From CAYTWW01 sp043801855 (GTDB lineage: Archaea; Nanobdellota; Nanobdellia; Woesearchaeales; GW2011-AR15), in assembly GCA_043801855.1 (NCBI GenBank), contig JAZDLQ010000079.1, forward strand, positions 1-15,680: 15,680 nt of DNA, written 5' to 3'. The translations under genes and the position numbers were made by a program. Of this stretch, positions 7,038 to 14,528 are shown piece after piece (positions within the stretch are counted from its first letter, which is position 1; every line of letters begins with the position of its first letter). The notes beneath the pieces were generated by a model. That model had not been told where the DNA came from and did not search any database. It worked only from the letters and a program-made list of their open reading frames with translations.

Positions 7038-7843
7038 TTTAATGGTTCCTCTAATATTTTACATCTCATAAACGCATCAACAATAATCACAGAGACTTCA
7101 AAAGAGAAATTATTTGGTTTATTCGTATCGATTAAATTATATATCTCTTCCTCAATATCTTCAATGATATTATCCGCATTCTCACAGATAATTTTCATTT
7201 CATCGTTACTATCTAGAACGTATCTTCCTTTTACTTTTAGATAAATGGTTTTAATGTTTCTTAACAAATTTTCTTTCTTAAATGAACCTTGTTTTTCCAT
7301 TTCAGTATATAATGTGTTTATTTTAGAGTAATAAACTTTATACTCTTCAATTAAAGATTTGTTGCGCTTAATGGAATTATATGTTATTTTTGCTTGAATT
7401 TTAAATGATGTTAAATTTTGATTATCATCATTTATAGCGTCATCTTCAAAGGTAATTTTGGAAATGGCATTAACAGCCATCTTTAACAAACTTGGATTTT
7501 TTAAATGTTCATATTTTTGTTTATCTTCATGAGTTTTTTTCCATTCTTTTAGTAGATGGATAGGATATTTTTTAAGATTATTCATGTTGTCAACAACACT
7601 ATGGCACCCATCACACAATAGCAGAAGATTATCAAAACTTCTTCTTTCATCATCACTCATTTGAGGATTGTATCTAGGTCCATTACCACTTGCGCCTTCA
7701 ATATGACATATTTTACTTATAATAGTTTCACCATCATACGCAATTAGTTGATTTGTACACTCCGGATTATAACATTGATTTCCTCCAAGTGTATCTAATC
7801 TCCTTATTGTAGAGCGTTTATATTGTCTTGCCTTATCTGTCAT
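7034..7843 (-). CDS. HNH endonuclease, predicted ABC-3C effector
   Basis: 269 residues from ATG 7841-7843. A longer frame begins at TTG 7861, but the TATA box at 7867-7875 places transcription at about 7844, making the ATG a leaderless start. The N-terminal HNH/beta-beta-alpha-metal domain covers about 1-110: C24 and C29 (CYNPEC), C46-H47 (KICHIEG), DNLLLLCDGCHSVVD with N72, C77, C80 and H81. The cysteines should bind a structural zinc; H47, N72 and H81 are the likely catalytic set. HIEGASGNGPRYNP and the ERRSFDNLLLLC block are typical of defence-type HNH nucleases. Residues of about 115-269 form a charged helical region, the expected C-terminal coupling domain, which I cannot assign to a named class. 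First gene of the three-gene unit; predicted role is cutting DNA once the ATPase is triggered. Confidence 0.85.
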   Translation of the reverse strand: MTDKARQYKRSTIRRLDTLGGNQCYNPECTNQLIAYDGETIISKICHIEGASGNGPRYNPQMSDDERRSFDNLLLLCDGCHSVVDNMNNLKKYPIHLLKEWKKTHEDKQKYEHLKNPSLLKMAVNAISKITFEDDAINDDNQNLTSFKIQAKITYNSIKRNKSLIEEYKVYYSKINTLYTEMEKQGSFKKENLLRNIKTIYLKVKGRYVLDSNDEMKIICENADNIIEDIEEEIYNLIDTNKPNNFSFEVSVIIVDAFMRCKILEEPLK

Positions 7844-7866
7844 TAAAGTAAGTTTTAGCAAATGGA

Positions 7867-7875
7867 CTTTTAAAT
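7867..7875 (-). promoter_or_regulatory. TATA box of the ABC-3C operon
   Basis: On the minus strand the sequence reads GAAAAATTTAAAAG, a purine-rich BRE-like stretch followed by TTTAAAAG. The centre is about 27 bases before ATG 7843, predicting a leaderless mRNA for the HNH gene and its two partners. Confidence 0.6.
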
Positions 7876-7878
7876 TTT

Positions 7879-7890
7879 TCTGAAATCAGA
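7879..7890. repeat. Inverted repeat TCTGA-AA-TCAGA
   Basis: Perfect 5-base arms with a 2-base spacer, lying directly upstream of the ABC-3C TATA/BRE. Position suits an operator, but a repeat this short could be chance. Confidence 0.35.
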
Positions 7891-7904
7891 GTTAATACCT
7901 TAAC
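7891..7904. repeat. Inverted repeat GTTAA-TACC-TTAAC
   Basis: Perfect 5-base arms around a 4-base centre, touching the previous repeat. It lies in the middle of the region between the ABC-3C operon and orc1. Confidence 0.35.
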
Positions 7905-7930
7905 TTTACCACTGGACGCACTGGACAACC
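7905..7930 (-). repeat. Candidate origin recognition box pair
   Basis: ACTGGAC occurs at 7911-7917 and 7920-7926, a 9-base period. On the minus strand this reads TCCAGTG twice, the second as TCCAGTGGTAAAG. From memory, archaeal origin recognition boxes centre on TCCAGTGGAAAC followed by a G-rich end, so the core matches but the G-run is missing. The position just upstream of orc1/cdc6 is the classic place for an archaeal origin. Confidence 0.35.
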
Positions 7931-7938
7931 ATACCATA

Positions 7939-7947
7939 AATATAAAA
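7939..7947 (+). promoter_or_regulatory. TATA box for orc1/cdc6
   Basis: AATATAAAA is centred about 28 bases before ATG 7971, again predicting a leaderless transcript. Confidence 0.6.
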
Positions 7948-7970
7948 AGAAAAAACACTTTTCAGGAATT

Positions 7971-9038
7971 ATGTCAATATTTGATAATATGCTTAAATCA
8001 GATGAATCTTTGTTTACAGACGAGGTTCCGCTTGACTATTCTTACATTCCAAAGCTTGTCCCATACAGGGAAAAAGAGCAGCAGCAGATAGCTTTATGCA
8101 TTAAGCCGCTTCAGGCAAGAAGAAACGGAAAAAATGTGCTCATTTATGGAACTCCAGGTATTGGAAAAACAGTTGCAGTAAGGCATTTGCTTAGGGAATT
8201 AGAAGAAACTTCTGAAGAAATTGTTCCTGTATATATTAACTGCTGGCAGAAAAATACCTCGTTTAAGGTTGCAATAGAGCTTTGTGATGCATTAAATTAC
8301 AAGTTTACCCATAACAAAAGAACAGAAGAGCTATTAAAAATCGCAATTGAAATCCTTAATAAAAAGTCAACTGTCCTTTGTTTTGATGAAATTGATAAGT
8401 GCGAAGAGCTTGATTTTTTGTATGGAATCTTAGAACAGGTTTATAGAAAATCAATCCTTTTGATTACAAACTATAAAGTATGGGCAACTGACCTTGATGA
8501 AAGGCTTAAATCAAGGCTTACTCTTGAAGCAATAGAATTTAGAAAATACAATGAAGCAGAAACTCTTGGCATACTAAAAGAGCGCTTAAAATATGCTTTT
8601 GTTCCCGGCTGCTGGGATAATGATGCAATTAATCTTGCTGCAAAAAAATCATTTGAGCTTGGCGACATCAGGCAGGGCCTGTATATTGTGCGGGAAGCCG
8701 GAAACGCCGCAGAAAACAGGGCATCAAAAAAAATAACTGTTTCGCATGTTGAATCTGCAATAAAAAAATTAACTGAATTCAATGTTAAAAAAAGCACAGA
8801 CTTAGCTGATGATGAAAAAAAAATTCTTGATATTATTAAGGAAAACTCCGGCAAAAAGATAGGAGAATTATACGATTCATTTAAAGAAAAAGGCGGAGAC
8901 AGCAGCTATAAGACATTCCAGCGAAAAATTGAATTTCTTGCAAAAAACAAATATATCACAGCCGATAAAACAGAAGGCGGCAAAAGCGGGAACACAACAA
9001 TAATTCATTACGCGCAAAGAAAGCTGGATGAGTTCTAA
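7971..9038 (+). CDS. orc1/cdc6: Orc1/Cdc6 family replication initiator
   Basis: 355 residues, slightly short for the family (about 380-420). Orc1/Cdc6 binds origin DNA, melts it with ATP and helps load MCM helicase. The AAA+ core shows Walker A YGTPGIGKT (59-67), Walker B VLCFDEID (135-142, D139, E140), sensor 1 LLITNYKVW with N167, an arginine-finger region DERLKSRL (176-183) and sensor 2 GDIRQGL with R234. Residues of about 275-355 look like the winged-helix DNA-binding domain. ATG 7971 is fixed by the TATA box 28 bases upstream. The gene's G+C (about 39% over three counted lines) is far above that of the neighbouring ATPase. The upstream region holds origin-like repeats. The divergent ABC-3C operon is likely a later neighbour rather than a functional partner, which is inference. 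Confidence 0.92.
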   Translation: MSIFDNMLKSDESLFTDEVPLDYSYIPKLVPYREKEQQQIALCIKPLQARRNGKNVLIYGTPGIGKTVAVRHLLRELEETSEEIVPVYINCWQKNTSFKVAIELCDALNYKFTHNKRTEELLKIAIEILNKKSTVLCFDEIDKCEELDFLYGILEQVYRKSILLITNYKVWATDLDERLKSRLTLEAIEFRKYNEAETLGILKERLKYAFVPGCWDNDAINLAAKKSFELGDIRQGLYIVREAGNAAENRASKKITVSHVESAIKKLTEFNVKKSTDLADDEKKILDIIKENSGKKIGELYDSFKEKGGDSSYKTFQRKIEFLAKNKYITADKTEGGKSGNTTIIHYAQRKLDEF

Positions 9039-9040
9039 AA

Positions 9041-9061
9041 GAGCGCTTTAACAAAGCCCTC
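9041..9061 (+). terminator. Hairpin 1 after orc1
   Basis: GAGCGCTTT (9041-9049), loop AAC, AAAGCCCTC (9053-9061): nine paired positions with one mismatch, three bases after the orc1 stop. It may stabilise or end the orc1 transcript; no T-run follows directly. Confidence 0.45.
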
Positions 9062-9075
9062 GGAGCAAACACCAA

Positions 9076-9103
9076 GAGGAACATAAACTTCGTTTAGTTC
9101 CTC
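9076..9103. repeat. Hairpin 2: 12-bp stem with one bulged A
   Basis: GAGGAAC (9076-9082) pairs with GTTCCTC (9097-9103). After a bulged A at 9083, TAAAC (9084-9088) pairs with GTTTA (9092-9096) around a TTC loop. Such a stem is hard to get by chance. It sits between the 3' ends of orc1 and the C25 protease gene, so either transcript could use it. Confidence 0.6.
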
Positions 9104-9128
9104 AGAAACAGATAATAAATGGCAAATT

Positions 9129-9153
9129 AAAAAAAAAATAATGAAATTTTTTT
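9129..9153. terminator. Bidirectional T-tract terminators
   Basis: Ten A bases at 9129-9138 give a T10 tract for the minus-strand protease transcript, 25 bases after its stop. Seven T bases at 9147-9153 could end the orc1 transcript on the plus strand. Confidence 0.5.
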
Positions 9154-9163
9154 AAATTTTCAT

Positions 9164-12100
9164 CTAGCTACTACAAACTCCACCTGAAACAGTATCTGAA
9201 TCAGAGTCACAGCATGCGCAATCAGTGCTAACTAAGGTATTGCATTTCCTGAATTCGTCTGCATCATCTCCGCAGCATTCAGTTGAGGTTCCGGAATTAT
9301 ATTCTCCGAATTGATGGTTTTCTCCACCTGCAATATAATATAAACCAAGACAGTAATTTGCCTGTCCATCAAAATCTCTAAAGGCACCATTTACACAAAT
9401 TGCATCATTTCTTTGGTCATGATTTAAATCAATGTATTGAAATGGTAAAACAAATTGATTTGAAAAAACACAGGTAACATCACTTCCGATGCACGCAAGA
9501 TCGTTAATATTCTTCTCGATTCCAATACAATAATTATCCATAACGTTATCACATGGTGCAGAATCACCTACAAATATGCCGATATATAAATAATTAGCAT
9601 AGCAACATCCACATGTTGTTGTATAAGTATCATGGCATTTGTAATATTCATTTGCATTATTTCCACAACAGTACTTATATTGATCACGATCAGGGTATAC
9701 ATCTTCGTTCCAAAATGAAATAGTAGAACCAGTGCATGTTCCTACATTTTTATCAAAACCATATCCATGATCAAGACAATTTTGGCAGCAATCTGGATCT
9801 TCCATATCTGTAAATGAATCCATATCATCATCAATTCCATTATTGCATATTTCAGCATTAAGACATACATAAGCATTGTTCACAAATCCTATTGCATCAT
9901 TCGCATTGTCGCAGCAGCCGCAGTGAGTATTTGTAGCATCGCATTTGTAAAATTCATTTCCATTATTGCCGCAGCAATATTTGCCCTGAATATTATTGGT
10001 GTCCCAAAATTCTACTGTCGAAGAAGTGCAGGTTCCAACTGACTTATCAAACTTATAGTTTTGGCCTAAGCAGGTTTGGCAGCAATCCGGATCATCCATA
10101 TCAGTAAATGAATCCATGTCATCATCAATCCCGTTATAGCAATTTTCATCTTGAATACATTTATAAGTTTCGCCAACTTTAGCAATTTTATCATCAGGGT
10201 TATCGCAGCAGCCGCAGTAAGTGTTTGTAACGTCGCATTTATAATATTCATTTATTACACCACTACTTGCATCCCTATCATTGCCGCAGCAGTATTTACT
10301 TCCGCTATTCAGAGAATCCCAAAACTCAACTGTTGAAGAAGTACAGGTTCCAATTGTTTTGTCAAATTTATAGTTTTGGTCTAAGCATGTTTGGCAGCAA
10401 TCAGGATCATTCATATCAATAATTGTATCAGAATCATCATCAATATTATTTGTACATATTTCTTTTCCAACGCAAGCATAGTCTCCATTTACCATTGTGA
10501 CAATATCTGTTTTTTTATTGCAGCAAAAACAAACAATAACCAGATCATTACATTTATAATACTCGTTTGGATCATCGCCACAACAATAAAAGTTTTGTAT
10601 TGATGGTGATTCCCAATAAAACCATTGGCTATCAAAACATTCTCCTCCTCTTGCATCAAATTTTTTTATAATTTCATTATCATAATTATTACTACCAGTA
10701 CACAACCTGCAACAATCAAAATCATCTATATCTATTAAACCATCTTTATCATTATCTATATTATCATTGCATTCTTTCTCTGTTGTTAGAACTTTATCAT
10801 TTATTACAGTAGGTAGGTAGGTACAATATGCTGTTTCGAATCTCAATTTTGAAAGTTGATTTTGGGATATTTCCTGCCCAGTTTCGCTGTTAGCGTACGC
10901 ATTGGTTTCAATAATATACTTTTTTCCTGGCTGCATTTTTGTTGGTACAAACGAAAACGTGGAATATGTCTGCTCTCCATTAAACATTATTGTTTTGGTT
11001 TCAGATTCTTGAGTATCTTCTTCTCTTAATGTTATCTCAACTTTATTTAATTTGTAATTACCTTCCTGAAACCATACTGATGCAAATCCGTCAAATTGCG
11101 TTGCACTATTTGCGTTGAGGCAAATTTTTTTATTTGTTAGAATTAGGCTATTTACCTTAACATCATTATTGTATAAAGCAATTGAGGGATCACCATATAA
11201 ATTGAAAACTAACAAATTACCGAACCAATAAATCATATAATCTCTTGATTTGGATTCAGAAAAAGCCATTCCCACAGATTTTCCTGATACCAACCCATCT
11301 ACATAATTATATGCTATTCCGCCAACACTTCCGCTATTCTTAAAAACCAGTTCTCCAACAGTATACCAGGCTACGCGTGATGCTCCTATTGCTGATACAG
11401 CACCTTGTCGCAATAGTGAATATGCCAGGTTAACTTGAGATTCAGGTAATGCATTTGAGCATGCTGCTGAAAAAAGATGTGCTGAGTATTCGTCATTTAA
11501 GTAAATTCTATCATCAGATTTAAAAAAATGTTTGCTTCCTTGACATGACAATATTACAGAATCTGCGTTACCGTGAGCCATCCAAACAACAATCCCGTTT
11601 GGATTGTAATCTGGATCACTAGTGCCATATTTTCCCCAGTATTTTCTCACACTGTCAACTAAAAAAGACTCATCATAAGAACAACTAGTTTGACATCTTC
11701 CATTGGAACCAGCTCCGTTCTCATACATTTTATATGAATTAAAATCATTTGGTAATAAAATATCAAAATCTATGTTTTCACCAAGATAGCCTCCATCTGT
11801 ATAGTCATCTAAAAAACTCATCGGTAAAAGTACATTTTTTCTCCATTCCCTTTTTCCGGGTTCGTTTTCATACCTAATAGTTTTTAATAATATTTTATCA
11901 AGCGTATCATAATCATTATTATATACTGGAATTCTGCCAACATAAACTTCAGGAAATAAATCAACACCGCCTACAATCGTATCCTCTCTATATACACAAA
12001 AATTGCCATCATTATTTAAATCCCAATTTCCTGTAAGGTCAGCATAATAATAATCAGTCGGTGCCTCTTTATATTGAACGGATCTTAGAAATGGCCAGCA

Positions 12101-13216
12101 CATTTTCATAGGTATATCTCCTCTTGGATCAGGGTTTCCAATAAGAAGAACATATTGGATTCCATGTACCTGATAATTGTCTTTTAGCCATTCTCTTATT
12201 TTATCAGCCCTTGCATTTCCTTCAGCTGTTTCAAGCTCAGGGTCAAAATCATTTTCTGTGACAACCTTAACCTTAAAGCCAAGGCTCTCTTTATGTGCGA
12301 CATATGCATTTAACAGATTACTCCCTTTTTTTATTTGCTCAGTTGTAATTATGACAAAATCGTAGGTGTCGGTTGAAGATAATTTTTGTACTGAGTTAGT
12401 GTACCACTGCTGCATTTGCTCCTTATTATATATTATTTTTTTTGTATCTTCTGAAATTATTTCAGAATTTTTAATCTCTGATTTTGGATATTCAATTTCT
12501 ATGTTTGCCAAAGAAACTGTTTTAAATTTATTTGATGATGAATCATAATATAGGGGATAAAAATAAACAGGAAGAATCACTAAATCTCTTGATTTTCCTG
12601 GCGAGCCAATGTAAATTGGCTGAGTTGGGTAACTGCATTGGTCTCTGGATTTAACATCATTATAACTGGGAAGGTTATTTTTTTTTATCTCTTTATCTGC
12701 ACATTTAACTTCAAGTGGCTTTTCAATGCCATATGGCCATGCTGCTATCACAGGAGAAACAGGCAATTGTTTTTCTTCTATGTTTGATTCTGATTCAGCA
12801 GATTTAGTTAATTTTACCTTAATATTTTTTAAATCAGTTCCAGGAGGCAGCGCAACATAATAAACCTTAACAGGAAACCTTGCCATGCCTGGGTCTGTTG
12901 TGTATTGCCAGCTATCGTCAAGAATTGCTTCATTGCCGACAGCCACTTTATTATCCTTGTTATTTGTTGCTGTCATATCAGCTAATTGTGAGGATTCCGT
13001 AGCAACATTGTTGCTATTTTTTAAATTGCTCGACTTAGAATTTGATAAAGGAGAATCGCTTTTCAGGGCAAAATTTTTAACTGAAAGTTCAGGATTAGAT
13101 GATTCAATATTAAAACTTATACTTATTGTATCTTCATAAGACGCTTTTGCTGTATTTGCACATGAAGTTAACGTAAAGCAAGATAACAATAACAAAAGCG
13201 TCAATATTAATTTCAT
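9164..13216 (-). CDS. Secreted gingipain-like (C25) protease with Cys-rich repeats
   Basis: 1350 residues. The N-terminus MKLILTLLLLLSCFTLTSC is a signal peptide ending in a lipobox (LTSC, C19), so the protein is probably exported and lipid-anchored. A pro-region of about 260 residues follows. The peptidase C25 domain spans about 285-680: DFVIITTE start, AHGN with catalytic H548, SAACSNA with catalytic C586, then NLYGDPSIALY. An Ig-like strand-rich segment lies at about 690-800. The C-terminal 535 residues hold four repeats starting at E815, E919, E1024 and E1122, each of 98-105 residues. Each has C-x-N-x-I-D-x-D-x-D-x-x-x-D-x-x-D-x-D-C-C, a CxxC-like pair, YCCGN, YYKC and CGCC; a partial fifth ends the protein. 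The Asp ladders look calcium-binding and the cysteines disulfide-forming. Gingipain-type enzymes cleave after Arg or Lys; the specificity here is unknown. Confidence 0.88.
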   Translation of the reverse strand: MKLILTLLLLLSCFTLTSCANTAKASYEDTISISFNIESSNPELSVKNFALKSDSPLSNSKSSNLKNSNNVATESSQLADMTATNNKDNKVAVGNEAILDDSWQYTTDPGMARFPVKVYYVALPPGTDLKNIKVKLTKSAESESNIEEKQLPVSPVIAAWPYGIEKPLEVKCADKEIKKNNLPSYNDVKSRDQCSYPTQPIYIGSPGKSRDLVILPVYFYPLYYDSSSNKFKTVSLANIEIEYPKSEIKNSEIISEDTKKIIYNKEQMQQWYTNSVQKLSSTDTYDFVIITTEQIKKGSNLLNAYVAHKESLGFKVKVVTENDFDPELETAEGNARADKIREWLKDNYQVHGIQYVLLIGNPDPRGDIPMKMCWPFLRSVQYKEAPTDYYYADLTGNWDLNNDGNFCVYREDTIVGGVDLFPEVYVGRIPVYNNDYDTLDKILLKTIRYENEPGKREWRKNVLLPMSFLDDYTDGGYLGENIDFDILLPNDFNSYKMYENGAGSNGRCQTSCSYDESFLVDSVRKYWGKYGTSDPDYNPNGIVVWMAHGNADSVILSCQGSKHFFKSDDRIYLNDEYSAHLFSAACSNALPESQVNLAYSLLRQGAVSAIGASRVAWYTVGELVFKNSGSVGGIAYNYVDGLVSGKSVGMAFSESKSRDYMIYWFGNLLVFNLYGDPSIALYNNDVKVNSLILTNKKICLNANSATQFDGFASVWFQEGNYKLNKVEITLREEDTQESETKTIMFNGEQTYSTFSFVPTKMQPGKKYIIETNAYANSETGQEISQNQLSKLRFETAYCTYLPTVINDKVLTTEKECNDNIDNDKDGLIDIDDFDCCRLCTGSNNYDNEIIKKFDARGGECFDSQWFYWESPSIQNFYCCGDDPNEYYKCNDLVIVCFCCNKKTDIVTMVNGDYACVGKEICTNNIDDDSDTIIDMNDPDCCQTCLDQNYKFDKTIGTCTSSTVEFWDSLNSGSKYCCGNDRDASSGVINEYYKCDVTNTYCGCCDNPDDKIAKVGETYKCIQDENCYNGIDDDMDSFTDMDDPDCCQTCLGQNYKFDKSVGTCTSSTVEFWDTNNIQGKYCCGNNGNEFYKCDATNTHCGCCDNANDAIGFVNNAYVCLNAEICNNGIDDDMDSFTDMEDPDCCQNCLDHGYGFDKNVGTCTGSTISFWNEDVYPDRDQYKYCCGNNANEYYKCHDTYTTTCGCCYANYLYIGIFVGDSAPCDNVMDNYCIGIEKNINDLACIGSDVTCVFSNQFVLPFQYIDLNHDQRNDAICVNGAFRDFDGQANYCLGLYYIAGGENHQFGEYNSGTSTECCGDDADEFRKCNTLVSTDCACCDSDSDTVSGGVCSS
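9852..10774 (-). repeat. Four tandem Cys/Asp-rich protein repeats
   Basis: Repeat starts map at 10774, 10462, 10147 and 9853, with unit lengths of 312, 315 and 294 bases between successive starts. Units 2, 3 and 4 are most alike: FTDMDDPDCCQTCL versus FTDMEDPDCCQNCL in units 3 and 4, and GTCTSSTVEFWD in both 2 and 3. Unit 1 is the most diverged. Range gives starts only; the fourth unit runs on to about 9550 and a partial fifth lies at about 9180-9300. Confidence 0.8.
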
Positions 13217-13251
13217 TTTAAAGTAAATAAATTAAAAAATAAAAATAGTAT
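13217..13251 (-). terminator. AT-only spacer with T-rich minus strand
   Basis: The minus strand reads as T-runs broken by A, suited to ending the DUF5684-like transcript. A TATA-like GGATTAAATACT (13247-13258) overlaps that gene's stop and could drive the protease gene with a very short leader. Confidence 0.35.
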
Positions 13252-13716
13252 TTAATCCTTGCCCCAGGCCAGTATTCCCCACATGATTATTGCCCAGATT
13301 CCACCTGCTATTGGAACAAGCGTAATTAGTGTCCACCAGCCAGGCTTTCCTCTTACTTCGCATATCTTCCACATCCATATGAAGACAAATACGTAGAATG
13401 CAATCATAAATAAAAATCCTATATATGGAACAAGTGCCCCAAGCAAAAGAAGCATTGGCCACCATGGCATTTTTGCAATCTTGGACATCAAATACACATT
13501 GCCTATCGGAATCCATGAAAGCCATGCTGGCTCTGTTTTTGTTCTCTGGGCTACTTTCATCAATGCAAGCCCCATATAGATATACATAATAATTGCCAAA
13601 ATTATAAAGAATATAACTAATCCTGCAATTATTGCTAGTATTGGCCCTAAAAAACTTAAATCTGGCATTACACCAGTACCTAGTAAATCAATATCCTCTG
13701 CTAAATTAAATACCAT
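13252..13716 (-). CDS. Polytopic membrane protein, DUF5684-like
   Basis: 154 residues from ATG 13714-13716. A GTG at 13725 is in frame, but it forms part of GAGGTG (13723-13728), a good Shine-Dalgarno site six bases before the ATG. Hydrophobic segments lie at about 23-50, 85-98, 99-118 and 127-150. Linkers carry conserved-looking KVAQRTKTEPAWLSWIPIGN (54-73), KIAKMPWWPMLLLL (79-92) and RGKPGWWTLITLVPI (122-136). This Trp/Pro pattern (AWLSWIP, PWW, GKPGWW) is what I know from DUF5684 and related signal-peptidase-I-associated membrane proteins. Function unknown. The secreted protease gene follows 35 bases downstream on the same strand, so a link to secretion is possible but unproven. Confidence 0.8.
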   Translation of the reverse strand: MVFNLAEDIDLLGTGVMPDLSFLGPILAIIAGLVIFFIILAIIMYIYMGLALMKVAQRTKTEPAWLSWIPIGNVYLMSKIAKMPWWPMLLLLGALVPYIGFLFMIAFYVFVFIWMWKICEVRGKPGWWTLITLVPIAGGIWAIIMWGILAWGKD

Positions 13717-13722
13717 AAACCC

Positions 13723-13728
13723 CACCTC
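13723..13728 (-). promoter_or_regulatory. GAGGTG Shine-Dalgarno site deciding the start
   Basis: Six bases before ATG 13716. Its presence argues against GTG 13725 as the initiator. Confidence 0.65.
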
Positions 13729-13745
13729 TTAATAATATCAAAAGC

Positions 13746-13769
13746 CTTAAATTCTTACGCTATTTAAAT
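13746..13769. promoter_or_regulatory. Interleaved divergent TATA boxes
   Basis: CTTAAATT at 13746-13753 is centred about 26 bases before ATG 13776 on the plus strand, making the pseudouridine synthase mRNA leaderless. AATTTAAATA (13761-13770 region, minus strand) would start the membrane-protein transcript near 13737, leaving about 20 bases of leader with the GAGGTG site. Confidence 0.5.
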
Positions 13770-13775
13770 TTTGCT

Positions 13776-14528
13776 ATGAAAATCAAACTTCACCAATACC
13801 TTTCTAAAACAGGCATTTTTAAATCAAAAAAAGAAGCGCTTGAAGCAATAAAAAACGGCGATATAAAAATTGATGATAAAGTAACAAAAGACCCGCAGTT
13901 TGATTTTAATAAAAACAAAAGAAAAATCTTTTACAAAAATAAAGAGTTAAATCTGCCTCTTAAAAAAATCTACATTATTATGAACAAACCTGTTGGCTAT
14001 TTATCATCAAAACTAACTGAAAAAGATATAGAACTTGGAAAAAAAAGCGTGTTTTCATTAATTAATATGGATGAAAAAATAAAAAATACGCTTTTTTGCG
14101 TTGGAAGGCTTGATGAAGACACATCCGGCCTATTAATAATAACAAATGACGGCAATCTTACACATAGGTTGACTAATCCAAACTGCAATATCAAAAAGAC
14201 GTATAAGGCAGCGCTTGAAAAAAATATATCAAGTGATGATATTAAGAGAATAGAAAATGGAATAGAAATAATTTTGGAAGAGAACGGAGTTTTTTCCAAA
14301 TACAAAACAAAAAAATGCGAAGTCAAATTATTGCCAGAGCGCAAAGCACTAATAACATTAACAGAAGGAAAAAAACGTGAAGTAAGAAGAATCTTTGAAA
14401 GTATTGGCAATAGAGTCCTTGCATTAGAGAGAAAATCAATCGGAAATATCAACCTTGAAAAATTCAATCTAAAAAAAGGAAGTTATCTCTTGGTTGAAAA
14501 ATTACAGGTCGATGAAAAATGCGCCTAG
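13776..14528 (+). CDS. RsuA/RluB-family pseudouridine synthase
   Basis: 250 residues. Residues 1-58 are an S4 RNA-binding domain (LHQYLSKTGIFKSKKEALEA, GDIKIDDKV). The catalytic domain begins at IYIIMNKPVGYLSS (65-78) and holds GRLDEDTSGLL (110-120), with D113 as the catalytic aspartate. It ends with the family motif EGKKREVRRIFESIG near residue 200. Members isomerise one uridine in 16S or 23S rRNA; the target here cannot be read from sequence. This family is mainly bacterial, so its presence in an archaeon suggests old transfer, as seen in some DPANN lineages. The ATG follows a TATA box at the leaderless distance. The stop overlaps the gpsA stop by four bases (14525-14528), tail to tail. Confidence 0.92.
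   Translation: MKIKLHQYLSKTGIFKSKKEALEAIKNGDIKIDDKVTKDPQFDFNKNKRKIFYKNKELNLPLKKIYIIMNKPVGYLSSKLTEKDIELGKKSVFSLINMDEKIKNTLFCVGRLDEDTSGLLIITNDGNLTHRLTNPNCNIKKTYKAALEKNISSDDIKRIENGIEIILEENGVFSKYKTKKCEVKLLPERKALITLTEGKKREVRRIFESIGNRVLALERKSIGNINLEKFNLKKGSYLLVEKLQVDEKCA

Noticed and set aside
7844..7861. TTG start for the HNH nuclease
   Set aside because: The predicted transcript begins at about 7844, and ATG 7843 gives a typical HNH N-terminus.
10066..10603. Small frames on both strands within the protease repeats
   Set aside because: They are out-of-frame readings of the repeated Cys/Asp codons, without promoters or ribosome sites.
13717..13725. GTG start for the DUF5684-like protein
   Set aside because: The GTG is part of the GAGGTG ribosome site for ATG 13716.
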